Source: Prevotella bivia DSM 20514 (GTDB lineage: Bacteria; Bacteroidota; Bacteroidia; Bacteroidales; Bacteroidaceae). From it: a DNA stretch of 64,000 nt. The first letter of the stretch is position 1. The number at the start of each line of letters is the position of its first letter. A program made the position numbers and the translations under genes. Of this stretch, positions 1 to 9,416 are shown piece after piece. Below the pieces are notes generated by a model. The model saw only the letters and a program-made list of their open reading frames with translations. It was not told where the DNA came from and searched no databases. The stretch is taken from positions 253,240-317,239 of the forward strand of contig NZ_JH660659.1 of NCBI RefSeq assembly GCF_000262545.1, in the 5' to 3' direction.

Positions 1-630
1 TTTTACCTCGTTTACTTTTCTAGCCGTTTCATTGATCAAAGGAAGCAATACCTCAAAAGATATTTGCTCTCGTTCTAAAACATCTTGAGCTATAGTATAA
101 CAATGATTAGTAAAATTGCATGCCCATACTGCTGCTAAGTGTAAATATCTGCGTGCTTCGCTCGTAAGCGGATATATCTTAGGCGAAAGAAGTTCTGCCA
201 ATATTTGTAATCTACGGTATGCTTCTACAGTACTACCTTCAATGAAAATAGGGATTTCTTTAAAATCTACTTTTCTTTCTTTAGAAAAGGTTTGCAATGG
301 ATATAACACACCATAACATTTTACTTTTGCTTTAAAAATATCATAAGGCATAGAACCTGCTGTATGCAAAAAAGTTCCTTTAGATTTTTTTTTACAAACT
401 TCATTGATTAATAGCTCTAACACACTATCCTTTACAGAAAAAATATAGTAATCAGCATCTTCTAATATATCATTTGTACTAATAGTCCAAGCACAAGAGA
501 GCCTATCAGCTAATAGTTTAGCCGACTCTTTTGTTCTACTATATACCTGCACAACTTCTTGTCCAGCATCTTTTAACGCTAATCCTAATTGTGTAGCTAG
601 ATTTCCTGCTCCGATTATTACAATATTCAT
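1..630 (-). CDS. DUF2520 / Rossmann-like NAD(P)-binding protein (partial)
   Basis: Reading on the minus strand from an ATG at 630, an open frame runs off the window edge without a stop, so at least 210 residues are present and the C-terminus is missing. The N-terminus MNIVIIGAGNLATQLGLAL is a classic GxGxxx nucleotide-binding turn of a Rossmann fold. Later segments such as FSVKDSVLELL, FLHTAGSMP and YGVLYPLQTFS fit the Rossmann-like plus DUF2520 family, distant relatives of F420-dependent NADP reductases and pyrroline-5-carboxylate reductases. The substrate is unknown. The gene is divergent from kdsB, with overlapping promoters. The family call is from recognition of the motif layout; the function is not established. 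Confidence 0.8.
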   Translation of the reverse strand, partial: MNIVIIGAGNLATQLGLALKDAGQEVVQVYSRTKESAKLLADRLSCAWTISTNDILEDADYYIFSVKDSVLELLINEVCKKKSKGTFLHTAGSMPYDIFKAKVKCYGVLYPLQTFSKERKVDFKEIPIFIEGSTVEAYRRLQILAELLSPKIYPLTSEARRYLHLAAVWACNFTNHCYTIAQDVLEREQISFEVLLPLINETARKVNEVK

Positions 631-636
631 ACAAAA

Positions 637-668
637 CAAAATTACGATTTATATTGTAATATCGCAAA
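637..668 (-). promoter_or_regulatory. Promoter of the DUF2520 gene
   Basis: On the minus strand TTTG (665-668) and TAATTTTG (637-644) are separated by 20 bp, matching the Bacteroidetes -33/-7 arrangement. The -7 box lies only a few bases from the ATG at 630, so the leader would be very short. It overlaps the kdsB promoter on the other strand. Confidence 0.5.
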
Positions 669-683
669 TAAACTCTACCTTTG
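655..683 (+). promoter_or_regulatory. Promoter of kdsB
   Basis: TACCTTTG at 676-683 fits the Bacteroidetes -7 consensus TAnnTTTG, with TTG at 655-657 at the right distance for the -33 element. The inferred start is near 690, giving a leader of about 25 nt before the kdsB ATG. Confidence 0.55.
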
Positions 684-713
684 TTTCATAGAATAATTAA
701 AATTAAATAAGCA

Positions 714-1457
714 ATGAAGTTTATTGGAATTATACCTGCACGCTATGCTTCGTCTCGCTTTCCGGGAAAACCTTTGGCTATTTTAGGTGGAAAGATGGTG
801 ATAGAGCGCGTTTATCGTCAAGTAGAACAAGTACTTGATGCTGTATATGTAGCTACTGATGATGAAAGAATTTACAAAGCTGTAGAAAGCTTTGGTGGTA
901 AAGCTCTTATGACGAGTACCGAACATAAGAGCGGAACCGATCGCATTTGCGAAGCTATTTCTAAAATTGGAGGAAATTTCGATGTAGCTATTAATATACA
1001 AGGTGACGAACCTTTTATTCAAACTAGTCAAATAGAAACTGTTATGAATTGTTTCTCTGACCCACAAACACAGATAGCTACACTAGGTAAACGCTTTGAA
1101 AGCATTGAAGCGATACAAAACCCTAATTCCCCTAAGATTGTTTTGGACAATAATAACTATGCCATGTACTTCTCACGATCTGTAATCCCATTCATTCGTG
1201 GAAAAGAACAAACCAAATGGCTCGATAGCTATCCATTCCTTAAACATATAGGACTGTACGCTTATCGTACAGAAGTATTGAAAGAAATAAGTCGGCTACC
1301 ACAATCATCACTTGAATTAGCCGAAAGTCTTGAACAATTGCGCTGGCTTCAGAATGGCTATAAAATAAAAGTTGGACTAACAGCATCCGAAACTATTGGT
1401 ATTGATACACCTGAAGATTTGCAAAAAGCAGAGGAGTTTTTGAAATCACGAAACTAA
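714..1457 (+). CDS. kdsB: 3-deoxy-manno-octulosonate cytidylyltransferase (CMP-Kdo synthetase)
   Basis: Activates Kdo with CTP to CMP-Kdo in the cytoplasm, the donor used by Kdo transferase to build the LPS inner core. The 247-residue protein begins with IIPARYASSRFPGKPLA, the nucleotide-binding signature of the family. It continues with YVATDDERI, the segment TSTEHKSGTDRICEA and NIQGDEPFI, which carry the conserved substrate- and Mg-binding residues. The C-terminus GIDTPEDLQKAEEFL is typical. Length matches the family (about 250). A promoter lies directly upstream and a stem-loop follows the stop. Confidence 0.96.
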   Translation: MKFIGIIPARYASSRFPGKPLAILGGKMVIERVYRQVEQVLDAVYVATDDERIYKAVESFGGKALMTSTEHKSGTDRICEAISKIGGNFDVAINIQGDEPFIQTSQIETVMNCFSDPQTQIATLGKRFESIEAIQNPNSPKIVLDNNNYAMYFSRSVIPFIRGKEQTKWLDSYPFLKHIGLYAYRTEVLKEISRLPQSSLELAESLEQLRWLQNGYKIKVGLTASETIGIDTPEDLQKAEEFLKSRN

Positions 1458-1478
1458 AGAAACAAACATCTTTCTATA

Positions 1479-1520
1479 CTTAAGGGGGATAGAGCGCTAA
1501 ACGCTTCTAACCCCTTTAAG
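1479..1520. terminator. Stem-loop between convergent kdsB and glycan operon
   Basis: An inverted repeat has outer arms CTTAAGGGGG and CCCCTTTAAG and an inner AGCG/CGCT stem. It lies between two converging genes, so it probably ends transcription from one or both sides. There is no strong T-run, so the call is moderate. Confidence 0.45.
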
Positions 1521-1584
1521 CTATATATGAACATAAATAAATGATAATAGCTTTTTAATAAGCAAGTATTTTTACCTTTATCTG

Positions 1585-2241
1585 TTATTCAAAAATTATT
1601 GTTCCAAAGAACTCAGGACGATGAAAGTCAGGCTTCGGAAGGTCCACTTTTTGCCACGAAAGGAAGTGTGGCTGGTCTGTTTTATCACCACACTTATAAA
1701 AGTTTGCTTTCATCGTTAACCCACTAAGTTCGGTTATCTTATGATTAAAGAAAGAAGACACAGGAACGACTAAGGCTAATTCCCACGAAGTATCACCACG
1801 CAGCAAACCTAACGCTCTAGTACCAAGTGATGCCCAACGATCAATACGAGCTAACTTACTTGCACTAGCTTGCTGACGGCTTTCACGTCCTTTCCCATTA
1901 CATAGCAACACCGAGCCTATACAGTTTACCTCTAAATTATAGTACCCCCCATCTTCATCAGGCATCATAAAGAACTCACAACATGAGTCTTCCCAAACAT
2001 ATCCAAGATCTGCATCTTCTACACCTCTCACACAGTTCTCTTCCACTTTATAATGAATATATATATTCTTACCATCGTGCGCCAAAGCAAAGATCACAGT
2101 AGGATGATATGGAAAAGTATCACTCCAATTACCAACACTTATTGCTTGATATTCTATATTTTCATCCTTAAACAGATAAGGTATAGTAACAGCCTTACCT
2201 TCAGCATGCTGCAACTTCTTTATTTGTAATGTATTTGCCAT
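1585..2241 (-). CDS. Carbohydrate-binding family 9-like (CBM9/DOMON-like) protein
   Basis: A 218-residue protein without a signal peptide, resembling the CBM9-like proteins that Bacteroidetes place in glycan loci. Visible hallmarks are an aromatic-rich beta sandwich, with YIHYKVEE (about 61-68), a WEDSCCEFF strand (about 83-91) and YYNLEVNCIG (about 100-109), ending in a DFHRPEFFG segment. It is the last gene of the five-gene operon and starts at the base next to the kinase stop codon, so translation is probably coupled. Its role is unknown; the family name implies sugar binding, but without an export signal it would act in the cytoplasm. Confidence 0.75.
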   Translation of the reverse strand: MANTLQIKKLQHAEGKAVTIPYLFKDENIEYQAISVGNWSDTFPYHPTVIFALAHDGKNIYIHYKVEENCVRGVEDADLGYVWEDSCCEFFMMPDEDGGYYNLEVNCIGSVLLCNGKGRESRQQASASKLARIDRWASLGTRALGLLRGDTSWELALVVPVSSFFNHKITELSGLTMKANFYKCGDKTDQPHFLSWQKVDLPKPDFHRPEFFGTIIFE

Positions 2242-3330
2242 TTAAATAAACTTCTTAATAAATTCGTTCATCATTTTTTCGTGAGCAATCATATCATTGT
2301 ATAAAGCCAATTGGTTTTGACTTCTAATCAAGTTATGCTCTGGATACATTATTTTATAGTAGGTATCACCATTAATATAATCGGCTAAGAAACGTACACA
2401 CTGCATATATGGAAAAAGTGCAGCAGCGTATGGAAGATGTTTAATCTCCACCTCCGTCAAGAAACGAGAGGCTGTTTCAATATATCCTCCCGTAAAACTC
2501 TCAAAAATATCTTCTTTCAATCCCACTTCATTAATCTTAGGAGAGTCCTCTGCTACATAGTTTGCACTCGTACGTAGGAAATCTCCATAATCAGAAAAGA
2601 TAAAGCTAGGCATTACGGTATCTAAGTCGATTACGCACAAAGGATTATCATATTTATCAAAAAGCATATTACTCACCTTTGTATCACAGTGGCATAAACG
2701 TTTGGGCAAAGCTCCTTGTCTATACAATTGCTCTGATAGGCACATCTTATCTGCATCGTTTAGAAGAGCATTCACAATATCAGCAACCTCTTTCACCCTA
2801 CCCTTTACATCTGCTTTAACAGCATCTTGCAACTGGCGTACACGCAGTTCGATATTATGAAAATTAGGAATGGTCTCACCAAGCTGCTCTTTTACATCAG
2901 AAAGCATCCACTGAAAATTGCCAAACATACGCCCACATTCATACGATGTAGAAGTATTTACCTCTTCCTTAGTAATCGAATCGTTAATAAAAACACTTAT
3001 TCTCCAATACTTCTTCTGCGCATCTTTAAAGTAAGTCTTTCCATTATCGGCTTTAATAAACTCTAAACTCTTACGTTCTATATCTGCTTCGCCAAGTGAA
3101 ATAAGTTTTGATCGGATATGACTTGTTACTATTTCTATATTGTGTTGAAGCAAATCAACATCCTGAAAAACAGCATTGTTAATACGCTGCAATACATATT
3201 TCTTTTGCTGATTATTTGTCTCAATGATAAAAGTTTCATTAATCAAGCCATTACCCAATGGCTTGATTAATGAAACTTCCTCATAAATATTAAAATGCGC
3301 TACTATCTCGCGCAACATATTCTCCTCCAT
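2242..3330 (-). CDS. APH-fold sugar kinase, N-acetylhexosamine kinase-like
   Basis: A 362-residue cytosolic kinase of the aminoglycoside phosphotransferase fold. The glycine-rich region LGNGLINETFII (about 25-36), the catalytic loop HCDTKVSNMLFD (Brenner motif HxDxxxxN, about 214-225) and the metal-binding VIDLDTV (about 233-239) are all present. The pattern resembles N-acetylhexosamine 1-kinases (NahK). It lies in one operon with a hexosaminidase, sialidase and mannosidase, 15 bp after the GH92 gene. I therefore infer that it phosphorylates GlcNAc (or GalNAc) released from host glycans. The exact sugar and the phosphorylated position cannot be read from sequence. Confidence 0.75.
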   Translation of the reverse strand: MEENMLREIVAHFNIYEEVSLIKPLGNGLINETFIIETNNQQKKYVLQRINNAVFQDVDLLQHNIEIVTSHIRSKLISLGEADIERKSLEFIKADNGKTYFKDAQKKYWRISVFINDSITKEEVNTSTSYECGRMFGNFQWMLSDVKEQLGETIPNFHNIELRVRQLQDAVKADVKGRVKEVADIVNALLNDADKMCLSEQLYRQGALPKRLCHCDTKVSNMLFDKYDNPLCVIDLDTVMPSFIFSDYGDFLRTSANYVAEDSPKINEVGLKEDIFESFTGGYIETASRFLTEVEIKHLPYAAALFPYMQCVRFLADYINGDTYYKIMYPEHNLIRSQNQLALYNDMIAHEKMMNEFIKKFI

Positions 3331-3345
3331 ATTCTGTTTTTTATA

Positions 3346-5496
3346 TTATGGTCTAGCCTTCACACTTGTACCAAACTTAGAAGGTTGATTACCCATAGTA
3401 AACTCTAAGGTTCCACCCTTTTTAATATCACTAAACATAATATATGAGCGTGTATATGGCTTACCATTTAACCTAACACTCTGAATAAACTTATTCTCAT
3501 CACTGTTATTTTTAGTGATGATAGATAGTGTTTTGCCATTACCCACATTCACCTTTGCCTCATCAAATATTGGTGAACCGAAGATAAATTTTCCTCCAGC
3601 AGGCTCTACCTGATACAAACCTAAAGAGGAAAGAATATACCATGCGCTCATCTGTCCAACATCCTCATTACCTATCAAGCCTTCAAAGTTATCATGATAC
3701 ATCTCCTTCATAACTTTACGCAATAAAGGAGCAGCCTTATAAGGTTGACCTATATAGTTATACATATAAATAATATGGTGGCTTGGCTCGTTACCATGTG
3801 CATATTGTCCTATCAAACCTGTAATATCAGGAGACGCATCCTTACCCATTTCACCCGTAACCACAAAGAGGGAATCGAACTTCTCTACGAATTTCTTTTC
3901 ACCACCAAAAGCCTTTACTAAGCCATGTACATCGTGAGGCACTAACCAAGCATACTGCCACGCATTGCCCTCTGTGTAATCGTCTTGACGATGAACGGTG
4001 CTAAACGGATCGAATGGCTCACGGAAAGTACCATCCGATAAGCGTCCACGCATAAAGCCCGTGTTCTTATCAAAGTAATATTTACGATAGCTCTGACTTC
4101 TATCATAGAAATATTTATAATCGGCTGTCTTACCAAGTTTCTTTGCAACCTGTGCTACACACCAATCAGCCAAGGCATATTCCAAACCTTTTGCTACTGT
4201 TTCTCTATCCTTGTCTTTATCTACAGGATCGTAGCCATACTTCTTTAAGTTATCCAACCCACGATCATCGCACAAAGCCGACTTTTTAGCAGCTTCAAAA
4301 ACCTTGTTCATATCTACATCAAACCCTTTCAAAGCAATATCGCAAAGCACAGGAATACCGGGATTACCTACCATACAGTCGGTTTCATTGCCCATCAAAT
4401 GCCATACAGGTAACTTTCCCTGCTCATTGCAAATATGTAGGAAAGTTTGTGCCATATCTTTCTGCATCTCAGGGTGTATGATTGTCATAAGTGGGAAAGC
4501 AGCACGATAGGTATCCCAAAGAGAAAAAGTAGTATAGTTTGTAAAGTTACCCTTATGGGTCTTTGCATCTGCACCTCGATACTCTCCATTTACATCAGAA
4601 AATACAGAAGGAGCTATCATTGTATGATACATAGCTGTATAAAAGATCTTACGAGCACGTTCGTCATTTGTTGAAATAGCAACTTTACCTAGTTCTTTAT
4701 TCCACTCATTTTGGGCATTTGCCACAACAGAAGTAAAGTTCCAACTAGGAATTTCTGCTTTCAAATTCTCACGTGCATTCTCAACACTTACAGCAGAAAG
4801 TCCCACTTTCACCTCAACAGGTACTCCCTTGTTAGCTGTTTCAAACACCCAGATTGTGTCTTTCTCATTCTTTACTTGCTGAATAGGTTGGCTAAACTCT
4901 GCTACAAAGTAAACATTTTGATCCTTAGCCCACCCCTTTGAATTACGCACACCAGAGATTACATTATCAGTTTCTTGCTTCATTTTACAACTAGTCATCT
5001 CATCCCAACCAATACCTTGCCAGAGATTTAGCACAACATATCCCTTCTGAATATCAGCAGGGAAGCTGTAACGGTGGTAAGCCGCACGCTTGGTAGCGGT
5101 TAGCTCCACACGCACACCATTTGCAAGCATCACAGAGTAGTAGCCAGGAGTAACGTATTCAGCACGATGAGAAAACTTAATTTCACGCTCATCTTGTGCT
5201 GTTGCAGGTAAGAGAGATATATCACCGAGATCGCCAATACCTGTACCACTCAAGTGCATCTGCCCAAACCCTATAACTGTAGAGTCGCTATAATGATAAC
5301 CAGAACACCAATCCCAACCTTGCTTCTTCTGTGTAGGACCAGCCTGCACAAAGCCAAAGGGAACATTGGCTCCTAGAAATACATGTCCATGTCCACCCGT
5401 CCCTATGAAAGGATCGACATATTGCGTGTAGTTCTGTGCTATACTACTTCCTATAGAGCAGATAGCAACAGCCATGAGTAATAATGTTTTCTTCAT
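3346..5496 (-). CDS. GH92 alpha-mannosidase (secreted)
   Basis: A 716-residue calcium-dependent exo-alpha-mannosidase of family GH92. A cleavable signal peptide (MKKTLLLMAVAICSIGSSIAQ) directs it to the periplasm or surface. The N-terminal beta domain opens with the family hallmark YVDPFIGTGGHGH. The catalytic (alpha/alpha)6 domain shows SLWDTYR (about 325), EGNAWQY (509-515), GNEPSHH (568-574, with the likely catalytic-acid Glu570) and GNEDVGQMSAW (609-619, carrying the base Asp). It would trim terminal alpha-mannose from N-glycans. It is 32 bp downstream of the sialidase and 15 bp upstream of the kinase in one transcription unit. The other GH92 in this cluster has a different NEP context, which suggests different linkage specificity. 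Confidence 0.95.
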   Translation of the reverse strand: MKKTLLLMAVAICSIGSSIAQNYTQYVDPFIGTGGHGHVFLGANVPFGFVQAGPTQKKQGWDWCSGYHYSDSTVIGFGQMHLSGTGIGDLGDISLLPATAQDEREIKFSHRAEYVTPGYYSVMLANGVRVELTATKRAAYHRYSFPADIQKGYVVLNLWQGIGWDEMTSCKMKQETDNVISGVRNSKGWAKDQNVYFVAEFSQPIQQVKNEKDTIWVFETANKGVPVEVKVGLSAVSVENARENLKAEIPSWNFTSVVANAQNEWNKELGKVAISTNDERARKIFYTAMYHTMIAPSVFSDVNGEYRGADAKTHKGNFTNYTTFSLWDTYRAAFPLMTIIHPEMQKDMAQTFLHICNEQGKLPVWHLMGNETDCMVGNPGIPVLCDIALKGFDVDMNKVFEAAKKSALCDDRGLDNLKKYGYDPVDKDKDRETVAKGLEYALADWCVAQVAKKLGKTADYKYFYDRSQSYRKYYFDKNTGFMRGRLSDGTFREPFDPFSTVHRQDDYTEGNAWQYAWLVPHDVHGLVKAFGGEKKFVEKFDSLFVVTGEMGKDASPDITGLIGQYAHGNEPSHHIIYMYNYIGQPYKAAPLLRKVMKEMYHDNFEGLIGNEDVGQMSAWYILSSLGLYQVEPAGGKFIFGSPIFDEAKVNVGNGKTLSIITKNNSDENKFIQSVRLNGKPYTRSYIMFSDIKKGGTLEFTMGNQPSKFGTSVKARP

Positions 5497-5528
5497 ATTT
5501 TTTATCGTTGTTAGTTATTTCTATTAGT

Positions 5529-7169
5529 TTATTTCTCTTTGATAATATCTGTTAGCTTGATAGCTTGGAAAGTCATGTGTGCAGCACTACTCTCATACAA
5601 AATGCCTACAGTGTTCTTATCTACCATTGTCAAACAAGTATATCCCCACCCATAGCCTTCATCGAGAAGCACCTGATTTTGAATTTTCCACGTAAGTCCA
5701 CCGTCAAGACTAGCTTTGATTGTTATGTTGTTACGCACCTTGGCAGAATTAGGATTAGAGAAAAGAAGAATATCCTTTCCTAAACAATTGTCTTTAGCAT
5801 TAACCTTTATTAAACTAGCCATACACACTGGTTCTATCAGTGCCGAACGTGTAGAAGCATGGTCTTTCCATGTCTTACCCATATCTGTGGTGGTCATCAC
5901 CGCTCTACTTCCTCCACGATTATCACGCATATTGAGCATTAATTCGCCCTTCTTTACCTCCACTACTTGCGCTTCTGTTGTGTTTTCACGTGCAGGATTG
6001 CTAATATCCCATGTCGTACCATGATCCTTACTATAGAGAATACCAGCATGTGGCATACGATCCTTATCTATAAATTGCATCGGGAATACAAGTGTACCAT
6101 CCTTCATTGTGATACCACGACCAGGACCTTGTAAGAGGAAATACCATGAAGGATCTTTCACTTGCTGGGTAATATTTATTGGTTCCGACCATGTTCGTCC
6201 ATCGTCCTCACTCTTAACCATCATAAGTTGAGCCGTGTAATAACAATCCATTCCAGGTTGCGAACTAAACCATGCACGCTGGTTACCCATACCGTGTGTC
6301 CATGCTGCAACGATCCAGATAACTCCCGTCTTAGTATCTACCAATATGGAAGGATCTCCCACACCATTTTGTGCAGCAGGAAGTCCATCATATTCGCCAA
6401 ACGACATTGGTAAGCGCATCTTTTCCCAGCTCTTACCTCCATCGGTACTACGGCTCAAACCTATATCTACATACTCTTGAAGATCAACACTATTATTATG
6501 TCTTACATCATAAACGCCTAGCAATGTTCCCTTATTAGTAGTTACCAAGCCCGGAATGCGATAAGCAGCTACACCGTCATCGCCTGCATGGCGCACACCA
6601 ATAGCTGTGCGGAAAATCTTATTAGGCTGAATATCTCCCGATAATACTAGTTTCTTGCCATCTGCTATAGCTTCCGTAACCCCTACCTTAATCTGTGCGT
6701 TTAGGCTTGCTACAGACTTCATTTCAATACTTACCCAAAAGTAATTAATACCCGGGAAAAGCTTTTGACTAGCATTCAAGTAAAGAATATTGCTATGTAC
6801 TTCTTGCTCATCTTTCTTTATAGAATAAGAAGGCAAGGCACAAAGCGTTTTGTTAGGAGCAAAATTTGTGATATATTCCATAGGGTAGAAACGCTCCTTA
6901 CTTACGTTCTGACGTGCTTCTGTACCACCATAATATAGCTTTACAGATTTTATATCCGATAAGTTAGTAGCTTCACTAAAGCGAAGTGCTACTTTGTCCA
7001 ATCGTTTTGCTTCTTTAGCATCTATCTTTATATATAAGAGTGCATTATCTTGGCGTTCTATGAGGAGAGGGACAATAGCTTGTTTAACAAACAAGGTATC
7101 TTGCGCTAATGTCCTGCTACCTAGCATTAAGCCTATAGATAGTAATATATATTTTATAGATAAGTTCAT
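5529..7169 (-). CDS. GH33 exo-alpha-sialidase (secreted)
   Basis: A 546-residue neuraminidase that removes terminal sialic acid from host glycans. It begins with a signal peptide ending in LAQ. An N-terminal beta domain of about 180 residues precedes the six-bladed propeller. The propeller contains the YRIP motif at 203-206 (arginine of the sialate-binding triad). Five Asp-box-like repeats follow: SRSTDGGKSWE, SEDDGRTWSE, SKDHGTTWD, TTDMGKTWKD and SLDGGLTWK. The N-terminal extension before the propeller is common in Bacteroides enzymes. It lies 25 bp after GH20, which fits sequential removal of sialic acid and then hexosamines. No sialic-acid catabolic genes (nanA, nanE) are in the window. 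Confidence 0.95.
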   Translation of the reverse strand: MNLSIKYILLSIGLMLGSRTLAQDTLFVKQAIVPLLIERQDNALLYIKIDAKEAKRLDKVALRFSEATNLSDIKSVKLYYGGTEARQNVSKERFYPMEYITNFAPNKTLCALPSYSIKKDEQEVHSNILYLNASQKLFPGINYFWVSIEMKSVASLNAQIKVGVTEAIADGKKLVLSGDIQPNKIFRTAIGVRHAGDDGVAAYRIPGLVTTNKGTLLGVYDVRHNNSVDLQEYVDIGLSRSTDGGKSWEKMRLPMSFGEYDGLPAAQNGVGDPSILVDTKTGVIWIVAAWTHGMGNQRAWFSSQPGMDCYYTAQLMMVKSEDDGRTWSEPINITQQVKDPSWYFLLQGPGRGITMKDGTLVFPMQFIDKDRMPHAGILYSKDHGTTWDISNPARENTTEAQVVEVKKGELMLNMRDNRGGSRAVMTTTDMGKTWKDHASTRSALIEPVCMASLIKVNAKDNCLGKDILLFSNPNSAKVRNNITIKASLDGGLTWKIQNQVLLDEGYGWGYTCLTMVDKNTVGILYESSAAHMTFQAIKLTDIIKEK

Positions 7170-7194
7170 AATTTACAAAGGTTTATTTAAATTA

Positions 7195-9303
7195 TTAATA
7201 TTCATTTACACGTATCTCATCTGTAAAAATCCAGCCTCCATCAATATTTGTAGTGGCTCTCAAACGTAAATAACGTCCTTTTACCCCACCTTTCCATTGA
7301 TAAGTATAAATAGTATAATCTTTTTTTCGAGGTATTTGAGGGTCTACTTTATCTAATACAGTAAATTGTTTATTATCTGATGACACGGATAATTGTATCG
7401 CGCTAGGTGTGTAGATCCACACAGGGTCTATTTGAAGAAAATCGGCTTTCACTGTCGTTATATCTTGTTCATCTCCTAAGTCAATAACAACATCTACACC
7501 ATCCTTTATAAACCCTTGCCATCTACCTTCTAAATATCCCCAATCGCCACGCTTACCATCGGTAAGCGTAACACTATCATCGGCACGATATTTTTCTGCA
7601 AAAGGTGCTATATAAGTTACTTTTGCTCCCAAAGCTTTATGCTTAACACCTTTCAAAGACTCAACTCTTACTCCTGACTCTTTTCTTAGATTAAAAGTAT
7701 TATATCCCCATTGCTGTAATGTATCGATAGCTGTAATGGCGCGAATACGGAAGTTATCGTATGTTTCTTTTTGCTTTACCCAGCCTGTCTCAGCGATAGC
7801 CAAGAGACGAGGATAAGTCATATATTCCACATGGGCAGGAGTTTCTATATTCTCTGTCCATAAGCATGCCTGCAACCCAAGAATACTTTTCTCGCTTTCT
7901 GTACCACGCAATGTAATAGGAAGCGGATCATAACTATAAATTTTACGCAAAGGAATAATTCCGCCTTGCGCCTTAGGCTCTTTCATTGGTGCATCTTGAT
8001 ACATATCTATATAGCAATAGCTTACAGGGGTCATCACCACTGGATGTACCAATTTAGCAGCTTCAATACCATTTTGTTCACCACGCCACGACATAACACC
8101 TGCATTTGGAGCTAACTTGCCTTCAACAATTTCGTCCCACCCCATCAAAGTTCTGCCATGTTTATTAAGAAATAACTCTATGCGATGGGTAAAATAGCTT
8201 TGCAATTCCGCTGTATTCTTTAACTTATGTTCCTGCATCTTCTGCTGACATAATGGACATTTCTCCCAAGCCGAGCGGTCAGCCTCATCGCCACCAATAT
8301 GGATAAACTTAGAAGGGAATAAGTCCATTACCTCTTTTAATACATTCTCGGCAAAAGCATAAGTAGCTTCATTACCAACACATAAATCAGAATTAACGTA
8401 AGGCTTCTTTGCACACGAGAGTTCAGGATAAGCAAAACAAACCTCATCACTATGACCAGGCAACTCTATTTCCGGAAGAACTTCAATATGGCGTTCTGCA
8501 GCATAGCGCACCACTTCTTTTATATCTTCTTGTGTATAATAACCTCCGTAGGCACCTTTGTCTTCCTTATGGGCATAATGACGGTCTTTATCCATCCACC
8601 AACGATCCCATGATGATTGTGTCCTATAGGCTGTTTCCTGTACTAAAAGAGGATATTTCTTTACCTCCATTCGCCAGCCTCCACCATCTACTAAATGCCA
8701 ATGGAAAACATTCATCTTAAAGTAAGCCATTGCATCTAGCTGCTTTTTTATAAAATCTTTTGTCCAAAAATGACGCGAACAATCAAGATGATAGCCACGA
8801 TACATAAAACGAGGACTGTCAGCTATAGTAGCACATTTCAGTTTACCATTTACAATAAGCTGACGAAGCGTTTGTAAAGCATAAAACAAGCCACAAGCCG
8901 TAGGGGCTGTAACATCAATACGAGTGGTTGATATTTTTATATTATACCCTTGCTGATACTGGGTCAGCAATTCGCCTCTTATGGGCTTTGTCTTACTAGT
9001 ACACACTAAGGAAAGCAACTTACCCGGATTAGTAAAGCTCGTATGCTTATTTGAACTAAATAAAGGTTTGGGGAGTCCTACTAAGAATTTGTTAAGCCCA
9101 AAAACATCTTTTATATAGTTTTTTAATTGGCGTGCATCATTCCTACTAGCTTTTACATACACCGCAATATCGTTGTTCCATTCGAAATTATCGTTAGAGG
9201 TAATATAGCTATTAGGCTTAGGGATCATATTCTGCGCTATTGAGGTGTTGAAAAAACACAACAACAACATAAGAATTAATAATATAGATTTATTAAATTT
9301 CAT
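7195..9303 (-). CDS. GH20 beta-N-acetylhexosaminidase with C-terminal F5/8-type (discoidin) domain
   Basis: A 702-residue secreted exo-hexosaminidase. Signal peptide residues 1-24 end in SIAQ. An N-terminal GH20b-type domain (about 25-160) is followed by the TIM barrel, beginning near RGYHLDCSRHFW. HWHLVDGGGWRMEV (201-214) and IHIGGDEADRSAW (about 335-347) follow; Asp340-Glu341 is the catalytic pair of substrate-assisted hydrolysis. The last 150 residues (VTYIAPFAEKYRADDS to the end) look like a galactose-binding/discoidin domain. It is first in the five-gene operon that runs to the CBM9-like gene. A 22-bp repeat array lies upstream. Confidence 0.95.
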   Translation of the reverse strand: MKFNKSILLILMLLLCFFNTSIAQNMIPKPNSYITSNDNFEWNNDIAVYVKASRNDARQLKNYIKDVFGLNKFLVGLPKPLFSSNKHTSFTNPGKLLSLVCTSKTKPIRGELLTQYQQGYNIKISTTRIDVTAPTACGLFYALQTLRQLIVNGKLKCATIADSPRFMYRGYHLDCSRHFWTKDFIKKQLDAMAYFKMNVFHWHLVDGGGWRMEVKKYPLLVQETAYRTQSSWDRWWMDKDRHYAHKEDKGAYGGYYTQEDIKEVVRYAAERHIEVLPEIELPGHSDEVCFAYPELSCAKKPYVNSDLCVGNEATYAFAENVLKEVMDLFPSKFIHIGGDEADRSAWEKCPLCQQKMQEHKLKNTAELQSYFTHRIELFLNKHGRTLMGWDEIVEGKLAPNAGVMSWRGEQNGIEAAKLVHPVVMTPVSYCYIDMYQDAPMKEPKAQGGIIPLRKIYSYDPLPITLRGTESEKSILGLQACLWTENIETPAHVEYMTYPRLLAIAETGWVKQKETYDNFRIRAITAIDTLQQWGYNTFNLRKESGVRVESLKGVKHKALGAKVTYIAPFAEKYRADDSVTLTDGKRGDWGYLEGRWQGFIKDGVDVVIDLGDEQDITTVKADFLQIDPVWIYTPSAIQLSVSSDNKQFTVLDKVDPQIPRKKDYTIYTYQWKGGVKGRYLRLRATTNIDGGWIFTDEIRVNEY

Positions 9304-9416
9304 TTTTTAAACTAGTTTCAAATTAAAATATTTTCAAGCCACTTTCTTTTATTAAATCTCAAACAAAAGCTTTTAATTAAAATTATCAACATAAACTACT
9401 TAAAAGATTACTATTT

